This document shows positions 40,766 to 50,595 of a stretch of DNA of 64,000 bases, piece by piece. The stretch's first letter is position 1; the number at the start of each line of letters is the position of its first letter. The position numbers and the translations under genes are program-made. This stretch comes from Leptidea sinapis (taxonomy: Eukaryota > Arthropoda > Insecta > Lepidoptera > Pieridae), in the NCBI RefSeq assembly GCF_905404315.1, contig NC_066290.1, forward strand, positions 11,717,453 through 11,781,452. Direction: 5' to 3'. The notes beneath the pieces were generated by a model. That model was not told where the DNA came from, searched no databases, and saw only the letters and a list, made by a program, of their open reading frames with translations.

Positions 40766-41125
40766 CTAGCTGACACGAAAGACGTTGTTCTGTATATAAT
40801 AAAAAATACTGTTTTATAGGAATTTGCCAATAATATTTCAAAACATCAAGAATTATTTCGTAAAGAATGCTCCCTGTTGTTAGAATGAAATTGTTTCACA
40901 GCGGAACTGTCAAACCGTGCGTCACTAACTTCCCTCATAGAAAGTATGTCCATACAAAACAAATATTGAAAATAAAAATAATTATGGGTCCCAATTCGAA
41001 ATAAAAACGAACCAATCTCTCAAGTTGGACCAAACTGCACTCCATGAAGTAATCCCCATTAAAATCCGTTCATTAGTTTAGGAGTCCATCGAGGACAAAC
41101 AACGTGTCACGTAATTTATATATAT
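40766..41125 (-). mobile_element. Non-autonomous Helitron, minus orientation
   Basis: The minus-strand 3' end is AACGTCTTTCGTGTCAGCTAG (CTAG at 40766-40769). The body shares GAAATTGTTTCACAGCGGAA and GTCAAACCGTGCGTCA with the split Helitron at 49816-50122. The 5' side runs into TATATATTA near 41125. Confidence 0.65.
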
Positions 41126-41135
41126 TAACATATAT

Positions 41136-41469
41136 CATCGCACTCGCCGGCGAGTCCGAAGTCTCTACAAATCTAGAGTCCATTGGACTAACAGATATAT
41201 CAGATCCTTAGTGATCTTCTCTCAATCCAGCCTAGGTCTGAGGTGAGCAGGAGGTCCGAGGTTCGAGTTTAATTCCGAGTCCCGCGCCTGTGAGCTACAT
41301 TTTCGGCCTCCAAGCCCACACCCGGCTTCGCTATAAAAGCCTTTAGGGCTATCAGCACAGAGGCGGTTTTTAATCGTTAGGGGGATTTACACCCGAGCCC
41401 TCGACCATATGGGGCCCGTTTTGGGGTCTTCAATACATAAATGTATTTTCGTACTCTCCAAAAAAAAAG
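41136..41469 (+). mobile_element. GC-rich SINE-like insertion with poly(A) and 7-bp target duplication
   Basis: 334 bp flanked by CATATAT at 41129-41135 and 41470-41476. It ends in a run of nine A residues and contains a B-box-like GGTTCGAGTTTAATTCC near 41258. The interior is much GC-richer than its surroundings and has no long open frame. I do not recognise the family; an A box at the usual spacing is not clear. Confidence 0.6.
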
Positions 41470-41476
41470 CATATAT

Positions 41477-42644
41477 GAAATGAAATAATAGCATTTTTGT
41501 TTTGCCATATGAATCCTCTTAACGAGAAGGAAGAGCTTACCGTTGTTCGTTGCATGTGGACGAGGCCTAAGAATTTTGAGGTTGATGAATTGCGATCAAA
41601 GCTAATAACCGATTAGTTAGAGTTAGATAAACTCTCAATCAGGCATAGCGGAGATGCTACGGTATCGTGACGTTTTTTAGCCGCTCTTAATAAGATTAAA
41701 TCGAGTTTATTGAAGTGGTAGTTTGCGTCACAGTAATCTTTTTGAATGGTTTTATCACATTTCTTTACTCTTAACTTCGTAATAAAGCGTTCCCTTGAAA
41801 ACTTTAGGAAAAAAACTACGTATAAAAAAACCGACTTTCAAAAACTAAAACGTATACAATAACATAGTAAAAATTTAATTTAATACACATCTTATGCAGA
41901 CCATTACCTTTGATATAAATAAAAGACTATTATTTATTTGCTACCTATTGATAGGTTTTAAGTCAGTGCCAAGCCTTAAACAAAATAAAACTTAGTATTA
42001 TAAACAGCTTACATACTGTAATTATTAAGGATGTATGGCCGCGCGTGTCTGTCCGCTTGGGTTGTTTTGTTCTAGACGTTGCCATCCCGCTAAAAGTCAC
42101 GCATGGCGAGTGTAGGTACTTACTATTACATTTGGCTTGGCACCGATTTCAAAGCTATCAATATGTACCACATACAAATAGTCTCTCTAACATCTATGTG
42201 CTACATAGAGCGCTAAGAGATGACCGCTCCAGATTTGATGATAGTGTTAAATTATTACAAAAACTTTGCCAAACAGAGCGTATCATATACAGCTGCAGAA
42301 GTATAAGCCAGCGTCAAAGTAGGCACAAAGGTTGAGCGGTGTCATTGAAGACCGTTACGTGCATTACAAAGAAAGAAAGAAAGAAATTGCATTAGTAGGC
42401 AGTGCAATATTATTGTTTATAATGATAATAGTAGGTATTTTTCACGTGTAATTTATTAATATCGTTCACGCTTAAGATACGTGCCGAAGCCAGCGTGTGC
42501 CACTTTAAGCCTTAAGTTTCACACACAGCGAATAATCGCTACGGTTAGGGATTCGCTAGCGAGAAATCGCTATAAGCAACAGCCTTTAGATTCATTCGCC
42601 GCAGTTTGATTTGAGAATGTCTCATTTAAGTCTCTGTGATATTA
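41477..42644. other. Mostly unassigned
   Basis: A 96-residue open frame at 42045-42335 has no recognisable motif. It is followed by GAAAGAAAGAAAGAAA at about 42369-42385, which could be the tail of an unknown repeat. Nothing else was recognised. Confidence 0.35.
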
Positions 42645-42975
42645 GCAAGTGAAGCACCTTTATGCTAGTGTGTTTGCGGTTACGGAGTATACCAGTTACA
42701 CAATTTTTTCTCCCTTAAATAATCATATATCCACAAATAGTTTTATGTTATTGTTTTTACACTTTTTCATAATGCACGACGACATTTTTAAAATATTTTA
42801 TTGCGACGCAAATTGATCTGTCACAGACGATGACAATTCTCATAATGGCCGCCTATCGGCCTGTAGTAGTGTAAGTGTGTGCGTGGGGTTATGTTTTTAC
42901 ACGTTAATCGGCTTGTTTTGGTGCTACACTGTTATGTAAGGTGTTATGTCTTTATTTTTTTACTAGTCCGTGGGT
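42645..42975 (-). repeat. THAP-exon-bearing repeat, family 2, antisense copy
   Basis: Near-identical layout to 10765-11075 (AGTGAAGCACCTTTATGCTA to TTTTTTTACTAGTCCGTG). The minus strand from about 42773 encodes MSSCIMKKCK, the THAP C-x4-C start. Confidence 0.5.
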
Positions 42976-43087
42976 GTCTCTAAAGTAGTGAAATTATGAT
43001 AAAATTAATTTGAGACGCAGTGGGACGCAATTAATGGTAAATTAAAAAAAAGGATATGTCGGCTTTGTCAATAGTTGTCTATAGTTG

Positions 43088-43134
43088 AATCTCTAACGAA
43101 TCAATTCTGACGAATTGATTGAGTTGAGATTCGA
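43088..43134. repeat. Hairpin-forming inverted repeat
   Basis: GAATCTC and AATCAATTC on the left pair with GAATTGATT and GAGATTC on the right around a TGAC loop, with small unpaired internal stretches. Confidence 0.5.
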
Positions 43135-43339
43135 AATAGCAACTGAACAACAACTGAATAGAAAATAGTATGATTTAAGATATAATAGACAACATATTTG
43201 TAGTTGGGACACCAAGATGCTGTCGAAATTCTTGTATATTATTCGATGTGTATGTCAGGCAATTAGCGAATTGTCGCTGCGAGTATTATTCAGAGCGTAT
43301 ACACTATTCCTCGCGTATTCCGTGTGTGTGATCGAAGCT

Positions 43340-43590
43340 GTAGGCACCACAACGGTGGCCTATTTCTGCAGTAATGTGTAAGCATTACTGTGTTTCGGTC
43401 TGAAGTATCATAAGGCAAATGAGACTTATCATCTTATGTCACAAGGTGACAAGCGCAATTGTAGTGCCGCTCAGAATTTTTGGGTTTTTCAATAATCCTG
43501 AGCGGCACTGCATTGTAATGAGCAGAGCACAGCAATAACCATCAGCTGAACGTCCTGCTCGTCTCGTCCCTTATTGCCATATAAAAAAAC
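43340..43590 (+). mobile_element. Metulj-like SINE
   Basis: Plus-strand copy from GCACCACAACGGTGGCCTAT through GTTTCGGTCTGAAG, the hairpin arms GTGCCGCTCAG/CTGAGCGGCAC and CTCGTCTCGTCCCTTATTGC to an A tail near 43588. The first about 50 bp are missing. Confidence 0.8.
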
Positions 43591-43614
43591 ATACTAGACT
43601 TCTATACTAACGTC

Positions 43615-44130
43615 TCCTTACTAATGAAAATTTAATATACGTTCACAAAAATCGTCACCTTTTTGCTCTTAATAGTGATTTTCATTATTATAACACTAGA
43701 AATAAGGGATTGCTTGTAACTTATTCTAGAAGGCTTCATAAGATACATAATAGCTTTCAGGGTAAATGTATACACTTCTATAATAAAGTCCCAGCCACTG
43801 TTCAGGCATTATCTATAAATAAATTTAAATGTTTTATAAAAAAAATGGCTCTGTCGTAAATACTCCACAGCTAAATATCTAAGTGATCGGACAACCTGGG
43901 ACTAGATTATGATTATTTTATAGCGATAGAAATGACTGTACAATATTGTATATTTTTATTGAAAAGAGCGCAAAAAAAGAATGCTGGGAGAGTTCCTTGC
44001 GCCGCTTCTTCACTCTCAGAGCGCCATTTGTTTCCGAAGCGGTAGTAGTATCTAGTATATTAGAAATTACTTCAAAAAGAATTCTAAAGGAATCAATTTT
44101 GAGAAAATAAATGCCTTTTACGCCTTTATA
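43615..44130 (+). pseudogene. LINE C-terminal remnant and 3' UTR (HYYNTRNK family)
   Basis: It encodes ENLIYV-like text, KNRHLFALNSDFHYYNTRNK, then GLLVTYSRRLHKIHNSFQGK and ALSINKFKCFIKKMALS-stop. The 3' UTR has TGCTGGGAGAGTTCC and GCGCCATTTGTTTCCGAAGC. Small defects aside, it is the best preserved copy of this tail in the window. Confidence 0.75.
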
Positions 44131-44449
44131 ATTTACATGCTGTCCATTATAGAAAGGGTTAATAGACGAAGAACTTAGACAATAGTAAATCATCTGCAAA
44201 AATAGTAATGCACGATCGATACACATGATTCAGTATTTGTGCCTATAACATAACGGTATCTCGCCGAGTGATAAATCTACAAGTCGCTTTGTACTCGGCA
44301 TTGACCTTTGGGGAAATTGTCTTTCACAAATCGATAATATTCGATGGGAATTCTTGTGATTGTATACCGTATTTACTTTGCGTTTTGTTCGACCAATTCT
44401 GTTTCGCTAAAACTATATAATACTACAACTGATGTACTGATGAGTTTGA

Positions 44450-44680
44450 GTATGTTTGTTGCAAGATTTAACATATTATATTGTAATTGAAATGATTTGT
44501 AAATGGATGGAAATGTAAATCTTGATATGAAAGAGAAGCAATGAGTTTCTTGCGACTTCTTCTCATTAGCTCAACCCTTTACGAAGTAGTGGTAGATTAA
44601 ATAAGAAAAATATTTTTTTGACATTCATAAGTGTAATTTCCGTGACCTACATGAATAAAGTGATTTTGATTTGATTTGAT
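44450..44680 (+). repeat. LINE 3' tail ending TTGATTTGATTTGAT
   Basis: It contains TTCTTGCGACTTCTTCTCAT, GACATTCATAAGTGTAATTT and GATTTTGATTTGATTTGAT at the end. The family also occurs at 190-316 and 55876-56010. Confidence 0.65.
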
Positions 44681-44690
44681 GAGTACACTG

Positions 44691-45056
44691 CTAGCCCACA
44701 ACTTCGTCCGCGTAGATAAAGGGTTTTTAAAAATAATAAGCAAGTTTGGAATTGAAGATTATCTTATGTTCTATTCCAGTTTTGGTTCCCGTTTCCGCTT
44801 CCGTTCCCAAATTACTTTGTAATTTAGAGGAAGATTGCTATGGCAGACTAAACCTACTATTGGTATAGCTATAGCTCAACAAATTTCAGTTTTTCATAAA
44901 TACCGCGGAAACCATGGATTTTTCCGGAATAAAATGTAGTCCTTTCCCAAGCTCTAGTCTATCCCTGTATCAAATTTCATTAAAAATTAGTTCAGTAGCC
45001 CCGGCGTAAAAGCGTAACAAACATACTTACATTCACATTTATAATATTAGTTGGGA
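44691..45056 (-). mobile_element. Non-autonomous Helitron, minus orientation
   Basis: The minus strand starts TCCCAACTAATATTATAAAT at 45056 after an A and ends ACGCGGACGAAGTTGTGGGCTAG at 44691, with the CGCGGACGAAGT...-type hairpin. The base after CTAG is C, not T, so the 3' flank may be altered. Relative of 19905-20311. Confidence 0.62.
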
Positions 45057-45424
45057 TTAAGATTAATTATTTAGTATTAATATGAGTTTTTTGTTTCATT
45101 TTGCTTTACAACGTAGTCTGGCTAATGAGTTATTTTACATTTTTTTTGTATGACAGTAAAACCTGTATGCATTGCTCTTCCCTCGCGTATCTCCTACCCG
45201 TCTATGAATGCCTGGTATATGCAATGATATTTAAAACTTAGAAAAAATGCTTCAATTAGTTTCAAAAATGGAGTGTCAGATTCACGATTTTCTGTAGCCG
45301 ATATTTTAAGAAAAACAACGTGAAAATTCGTGAATCTTTGCTTACAAACAAAAGCACGTGAAATACAATTTAAGCAAACCAATGTTCCAAAAACAAAAAA
45401 AAATTTCGTTCGCTTGTCGTCTAA

Positions 45425-45830
45425 TATAAAACTATAAAAGGCATAAAAAGGCATAAAAGGCATTTATTTTCTCAAAATTGATTCCTTTAGAATTCTTTTT
45501 GATGTCATTTCTTATACTACTAGATACTACTACCGCTTCGGAAACAAATGGCGCTCTGAGAGAGAAGAAGCGGTGCAAGAAACTCTCCCAGCATTCTTTT
45601 TTTTTGCGCTCTTTTCAATAAAAATATAGAATATTGTACAGTTGCTATAAAATAATCACAATCTAGTCCCAGGCTGTCCGATCATTTAGATATTCAGCAG
45701 TGGAGTAATAGGATTTACGACAGAGCCATTTTTTTATAAAACATTTAAATTTATTTATAGACAATGCCTGAACAGTGGCTGGGACTTTATTGTAGAAGTG
45801 TATACATTTACCCTTAAAGCTATTATATTA
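45425..45830 (-). repeat. LINE 3' tail (HYYNTRNK family)
   Basis: Reverse copy: AAAAGGCATAAAAGGCATTT, GCGCTCTGAGAGAGAAGAAG, AACAGTGGCTGGGACTTTAT. It ends near the PATVQALSINK coding region. Confidence 0.72.
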
Positions 45831-47869
45831 TAATCTATTTTTATTACTAACCACAGCAACCGAAGTAAGTTCGACTAATTTAAAAGCTCGATTTTTCGCT
45901 CGATCATGTCCATATTTAAGTTATACTTCTTTAGGCGCGTTATGAAAAAATGATGAGATTGAAATTTTAAGATGCGCGCGCATCATTGGTGAAGTTGGTT
46001 CCTAAAATTTTCTGACGTTTGCGACATTTGTAAATTTTTTTTTGTGGTTTCTTCATCCATTATTAGGATAGGCAAAGGGTTCAAGCCCATACAGCCGTAT
46101 TCGTTATTTAATAATTAATTAATTGTCAAAGCCATCCTTGCAAGATTTTTACAATATTGTTCTTTCTACAAACGTAGAATAGCACGAGGAATAAATAATT
46201 TTAAGGATTTTTGCTTTGTTAGGCCAAAGAAGTATTACTTCTTGCGTGCATACATAATTACACACACCCTTTTTTTTAAATATCCTTGTGATCCAGGCAA
46301 ATTTTAAGTAAATCTGACGTCTTGAGATGCAGTTAAAAACTCCGTTACAAACAGATAGAGGCAAAGTGTATAAAAATGAATTATAGCGTTATATAAAGCT
46401 AACCTTACACGCATTTCAAAGCCCGAATTCTTAGCGATTCGTTATTATAACCACAAAAACTCTGGCACTCATTTCAAACAATAATGGCGTCTAAGAAAAT
46501 AGACGATTCCATTCGTGAACAGCAATATCGACGCGTGAAAAAACTAATAATGCATTTATAATGTTCGCTACTTGGAAAGTAAGCCATAAAATTGTAATAG
46601 ATTACAGACTGATTGAACACCATTTGTATTAAGATTTGAAGAGCTTTGTAGTTTTATTATGAATCATCTTCAAATCTAAGAGCTAGTGAACAATATAACT
46701 AACATTTTTTATTCAATTATTTTTTTCGAGGTTGCAAATTTAGGTGCACTATTTTAATTAACATTACCATTTTTGTTTTTGTTCCGATTGGAATGAAGCC
46801 AAATTTCAATGTTACGGAGCTTGCTTACAAAACGCCAGTGCAATAATATAATAAGATAATACAGTTTTAATATGTTTCGGGGTCAGAGGTGCGGCCATTT
46901 TGATATCAATGCAAAAATTTTTTGAAATTTATTACAATTAACAATAAAGACATGTAAATAATTAGTTTTATAAAATAAACATTGTAAATTTTGTACCTAA
47001 ATTAAGTTTCTTGCAGTGAGTGTAAAAAAATGAAAATAAAGTATTATTGTGATTATACAGGGCTAAAACGGACAAAACCAATTGAGTTATTGTAGTGCTT
47101 GCGAATTAATGTAGTGCTAGTGAATTAGTGTAAAAAAGTATAAAAATAGTGACATTATTAGAGGCATATGAACAAAACAAAACAGGTTACAGGCTTACAA
47201 CGTGTCTGAATTGTTGTAATTGACGGCATACGACATACTTTTTACATATTAGTACTAATCAGATTGGCAATGTCCTGAAAAGGGCCAGTTCAAGGGTATC
47301 AAGTTCAATTAAAATGATGAGAATGGAAGAAACTACGCTATTCCCTAGTAAGATTTTTCCAAATTATCGTTACAGTTTTTATTTTCATTACCGTTATAAT
47401 TTTTTACTGTCAATGAATATTTAAATAGAAAATTATAAGCTTTTAATTTTATGTTGGTGTTCTCGTTAATACTAAAAAAATATACATTTATACTAAATAT
47501 ATGTTATAAGATGACTCTCATAAACGATATAGATTTTACAATGGAAGTAAGTATGCAATTATTTAAGGTTTATAAAGAGATTGACGCACAGTAAACGTGC
47601 TCCCAGAAGGCAATTTGATCTAACTTGGAACAGCTGTTCAACTTTTAATATAATGACATATATACAGTATGGAACTAACTTATATGAAATAAATATAGGT
47701 ACATACTTGTTAGCATATTTGCTGACGATATACCAAAAATTTATGAAATCCGTGCATTGGTTTTGTCAAAAAGTAGACTTTTCATTTTGCACAAATTTAT
47801 ACGTACCGTGTATTATTAGTTAACTGGGTCAAGGGTTCAATGAACTTGAATATTTCAATAGTGTCATAA
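45831..47869. other. No recognised feature
   Basis: About 2 kb of AT-rich sequence. I see no exon for pipe, no open frame of note and no repeat shared with the rest of the window. Confidence 0.4.
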
Positions 47870-47995
47870 GACGGCCTTGCCGCCAGTGGCGGTTTTCTTT
47901 GGCAGCGTACAAGTGCCGGCGGTGTCTCTTTGACGGTCGCGGGCGGCGCGATTTAAAGCAAGCTCGAATTTCGTACGGGCGGGGTAGGGTAAAGA
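47870..47995. promoter_or_regulatory. GC-rich island, possible promoter or 5' UTR exon
   Basis: A sharply GC-rich, CpG-bearing stretch (GGCGGTTTTCTTTGGCAGCG, GGTCGCGGGCGGCGCG, TACGGGCGGGGTAGGG) in otherwise AT-rich DNA, with no repeat relatives in the window. It could be a transcription start region, including for pipe (minus strand, 10.7 kb upstream of its first found exon). This is inferred from composition only. Confidence 0.3.
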
Positions 47996-48589
47996 TATCT
48001 TCTATTGATAATTAGCATTCTTTAGAGGGAGTTGTAATCGATGAACAATAAGTTATTTAAGTTTATTTTAAAATTGTTCAATGATTGTTGTAAAAATACA
48101 CAACACCCTAGGTATTTAAGACTAAACAGCTTCGTGATTTTGTTTTTATAAATTATAAAGGAGTTGAGAGATAATTATTGTATATAAGGAAGAACTTAAC
48201 AATAACGATTTATTACTTGTTTGACATGTTACGTAGTTCGAAAGCAACCTATAAAAAATCGTACCAACTTACCTATTTGCTGCTCAAGAAGTCACTCAGA
48301 AAACAGTGGTTTTGAAAGTTGAACTTCCGAAAATAATTTATTTTGTACAAAATTTACCCATTCATTAATTTATTAATAATTGTTATAGTTTGTTAGTTTA
48401 TCTTATTGGTGTATGTGTAGAAAAGTATCGATAAAATAGAATTGTAGGGTAGGTATGCCTTGCATCTTACGTAATACAAAGCAATCTAATTGTTAAAAAT
48501 CGTACCAACTTGCCCGTTTGATACTCAGGATTTTTTATGGAGAAATGAGCATTGCTAGACCTATAGAAATTTGTACATACTTTTTTTGA
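47996..48589. other. No recognised feature
   Basis: AT-rich. AAATCGTACCAACTT occurs near 48257 and 48497, a short local duplication of unknown meaning. Confidence 0.35.
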
Positions 48590-48800
48590 CATTTGTCCAC
48601 GATACACCGCACAAGGACGTTCATTCCACAGCCTGCTAGGTTGTACGTGGGAGAAAGTTCTTTGAAAACCGTACTGTATACTTTACAGTCCCCACCATCG
48701 GGGTGTCTTTGTCAGACACCCCGATGGTGGGGATGACATCCTAATTTGTGGCGTGTCGTGCGATGATGGAAACCAGCGGCTTCTTCCGAACTCTGCCCTT
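48590..48800 (-). repeat. LINE remnant (family of 1255-2255) carrying a palindrome
   Basis: Reverse copy: GATACACCGCACAAGGACG, TTCCACAGCCTGC, GTACGTGGGAGAAAGTTC, then GATGGTGGGGATGACATCC and GTGGCGTGTCGTGCG. An inverted duplication at 48689-48733 interrupts the expected sequence. Confidence 0.75.
48689..48733. repeat. Near-perfect 45-bp palindrome, 5-bp loop
   Basis: TCCCCACCATCGGGGTGTCT (48689-48708) pairs without mismatch with its complement at 48714-48733 around TTGTC. The right arm is native LINE sequence; the left arm is not expected at this place in related copies. Confidence 0.9.
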
Positions 48801-49815
48801 GATAAATGTGGTAGAAGACAGAATTGAGCGGCGTTTCATCTCTCTCACTCGCCCACATCGAAAAGGTCTTGTTTGATCGTACAAAAATATTTTTTAAAGT
48901 TTATCTAATAAATAATTTGTTAAAATTATTAAGATATTGGAAAAACACAAAAAAAGTAGCCATGTTTAGGTATTTGGTGATGGTTGCTAAATAAGTTTCG
49001 ATAAACTATAATTGTGAGGAATTATTATTATTATTTTTTCGTTATTTTGAGTGAGCACCACTTTAGTTTATCGCGAGACTTCTGGGCAAATAGGCTTATT
49101 TGGATTTAGCAGTGATTTCATACTTTTTGCGCGATTGCTTCAAACGATTGACTATGAAAAACTAATTGTACTTATTAATTGAAGTTCTAGCTAACTAGCG
49201 TAGTAAGTAAAAAGTAATTGTATTTGATAATTTCTTTAACTTTTAGCTAGTAAAATTAATAAATGCAATTAGTGAAATAGACACTTATTAACTAGGTACT
49301 TGTCTTTGTGTATGTGTAAATTGTGTTTTTAAGTTAGTTGTTGTTATTATTATTATTGCTGTGAATTTGACATTTATTTTTTGGGACAACATTGTACGGT
49401 GATGTAACTTGTGTATTCATCAAGAATGTGGTGGACATTTAGAAAATTTGAAAATTTACGTTTCCATTATTATTCTAATGCACATTATTCAATTTAAAGT
49501 TCAGTTCAGATAGGTATCCCGAAATAAAAAAGTGTTCGTATAAATGAACACAGTGAATTTAAATTACGTCGCAAATTATCAAACGAATCAAAGGTAAAGC
49601 CGACAACTTGCCGCCTTCGCACATCGTTCCGGGGTCAAGGTAGGTTGTCTATATAGACTGTTAAATTTTACTAGATTTATTTAAATATTTATTTTGTTTG
49701 AAAATTTCACTTTTTCAACTTAAACTTTTTAACCATATAATTAATTTTGCGATAGTTCTGTGGACTAGTATTACTTATATTTTTATTTATTTCATAGGTA
49801 TGCAATTCATACTGT
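48801..49815. other. No recognised feature
   Basis: AT-rich with TTATTATTATTATT runs near 49022 and 49345. No repeat or open frame recognised. Confidence 0.4.
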
Positions 49816-50122
49816 ATACATTTATATATATAAAAATGAATTGCTGTTCGTTAGTCTCGCTAAAACTCGAAAACGGCCGGACCGATTTCGCTAATTTTGG
49901 TCTTGAATTATTCGTGGAAGTCCAGCGAAGGTTTAAAAGGTTAATAAATATGAAAATGCTCGGAATTAAATAAAAACAACAAAAATTTTGTATTTCCTTT
50001 GATTTGATGTGATACATAATTTCTATCAGAGAATTTAATGACGCACGGTTTGACAGTTCTGCTGTGAAACAATTTCAGTATAACAACTTGGTGCATATTT
50101 TACGAAGTATTTCTTGATGTTG
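49816..50122 (+). mobile_element. Helitron, 5' part (split by BEL insertion)
   Basis: It begins near CATTTATATATATAAAAATG and contains ACGGCCGGACCGATTTCGCT and the GACGCACGGTTTGACAGTTC block shared (reversed) with 40766-41125. It stops at the BEL LTR and resumes at 54934-55011. Confidence 0.65.
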
Positions 50123-50333
50123 TGTACAATTCCCAACTAATGCACTCATATAAAAACAACTGTTCACTGAGCGAAGACATTTATTCCAAAAAATACAACT
50201 AACCTATGTAACGGCTAAAAATATTTAAAGCGTGTTTAGAAAATACCGTCTTAATAATACAGCGCCATCTAGTTTCACACTCATGGTAACTCACTGTGTA
50301 GTTCACGCAGTGAAGTTTACATAATACTTAACA
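50123..50333 (-). repeat. BEL 3' LTR
   Basis: 211 bp; on the minus strand it begins TGTTAAGTATTATG and ends GGGAATTGTACA, so it has TG...CA ends. It matches the other LTR at every position except a missing CA dinucleotide (ACTCATATAA against ACTCACATATAA). Confidence 0.93.
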
Positions 50334-50595
50334 TTCCGCCCACCATGGACATCCAACTATGTCCATTATACATAAGTATCACTGTATTTACACAATTTCT
50401 AAGTCACAATACAAATATAGTTTAGCCGCCCACCCTAGCAAATGTGAAAGTACAATTAAATATAACATACAGCAATATTGATAGCTACAATAAACACTCC
50501 TTAGAACAAATATTATAATAATACATAAGTTAAAATTATACACAGTAACCTTCTTTGATGTAACACAACATACTTAACAAAAATATTTTAAATCT

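Noticed and set aside
42045..42335. 96-residue open frame (MSVRLGCFVLDVAIP...)
   Set aside because: No recognisable motif, no splice or promoter context, and a microsatellite-like GAAA run follows; length is within chance for this window.
49698..49973. 91-residue plus-strand open frame
   Set aside because: It runs through AT-rich DNA into the 5' end of a Helitron and shows no protein family.
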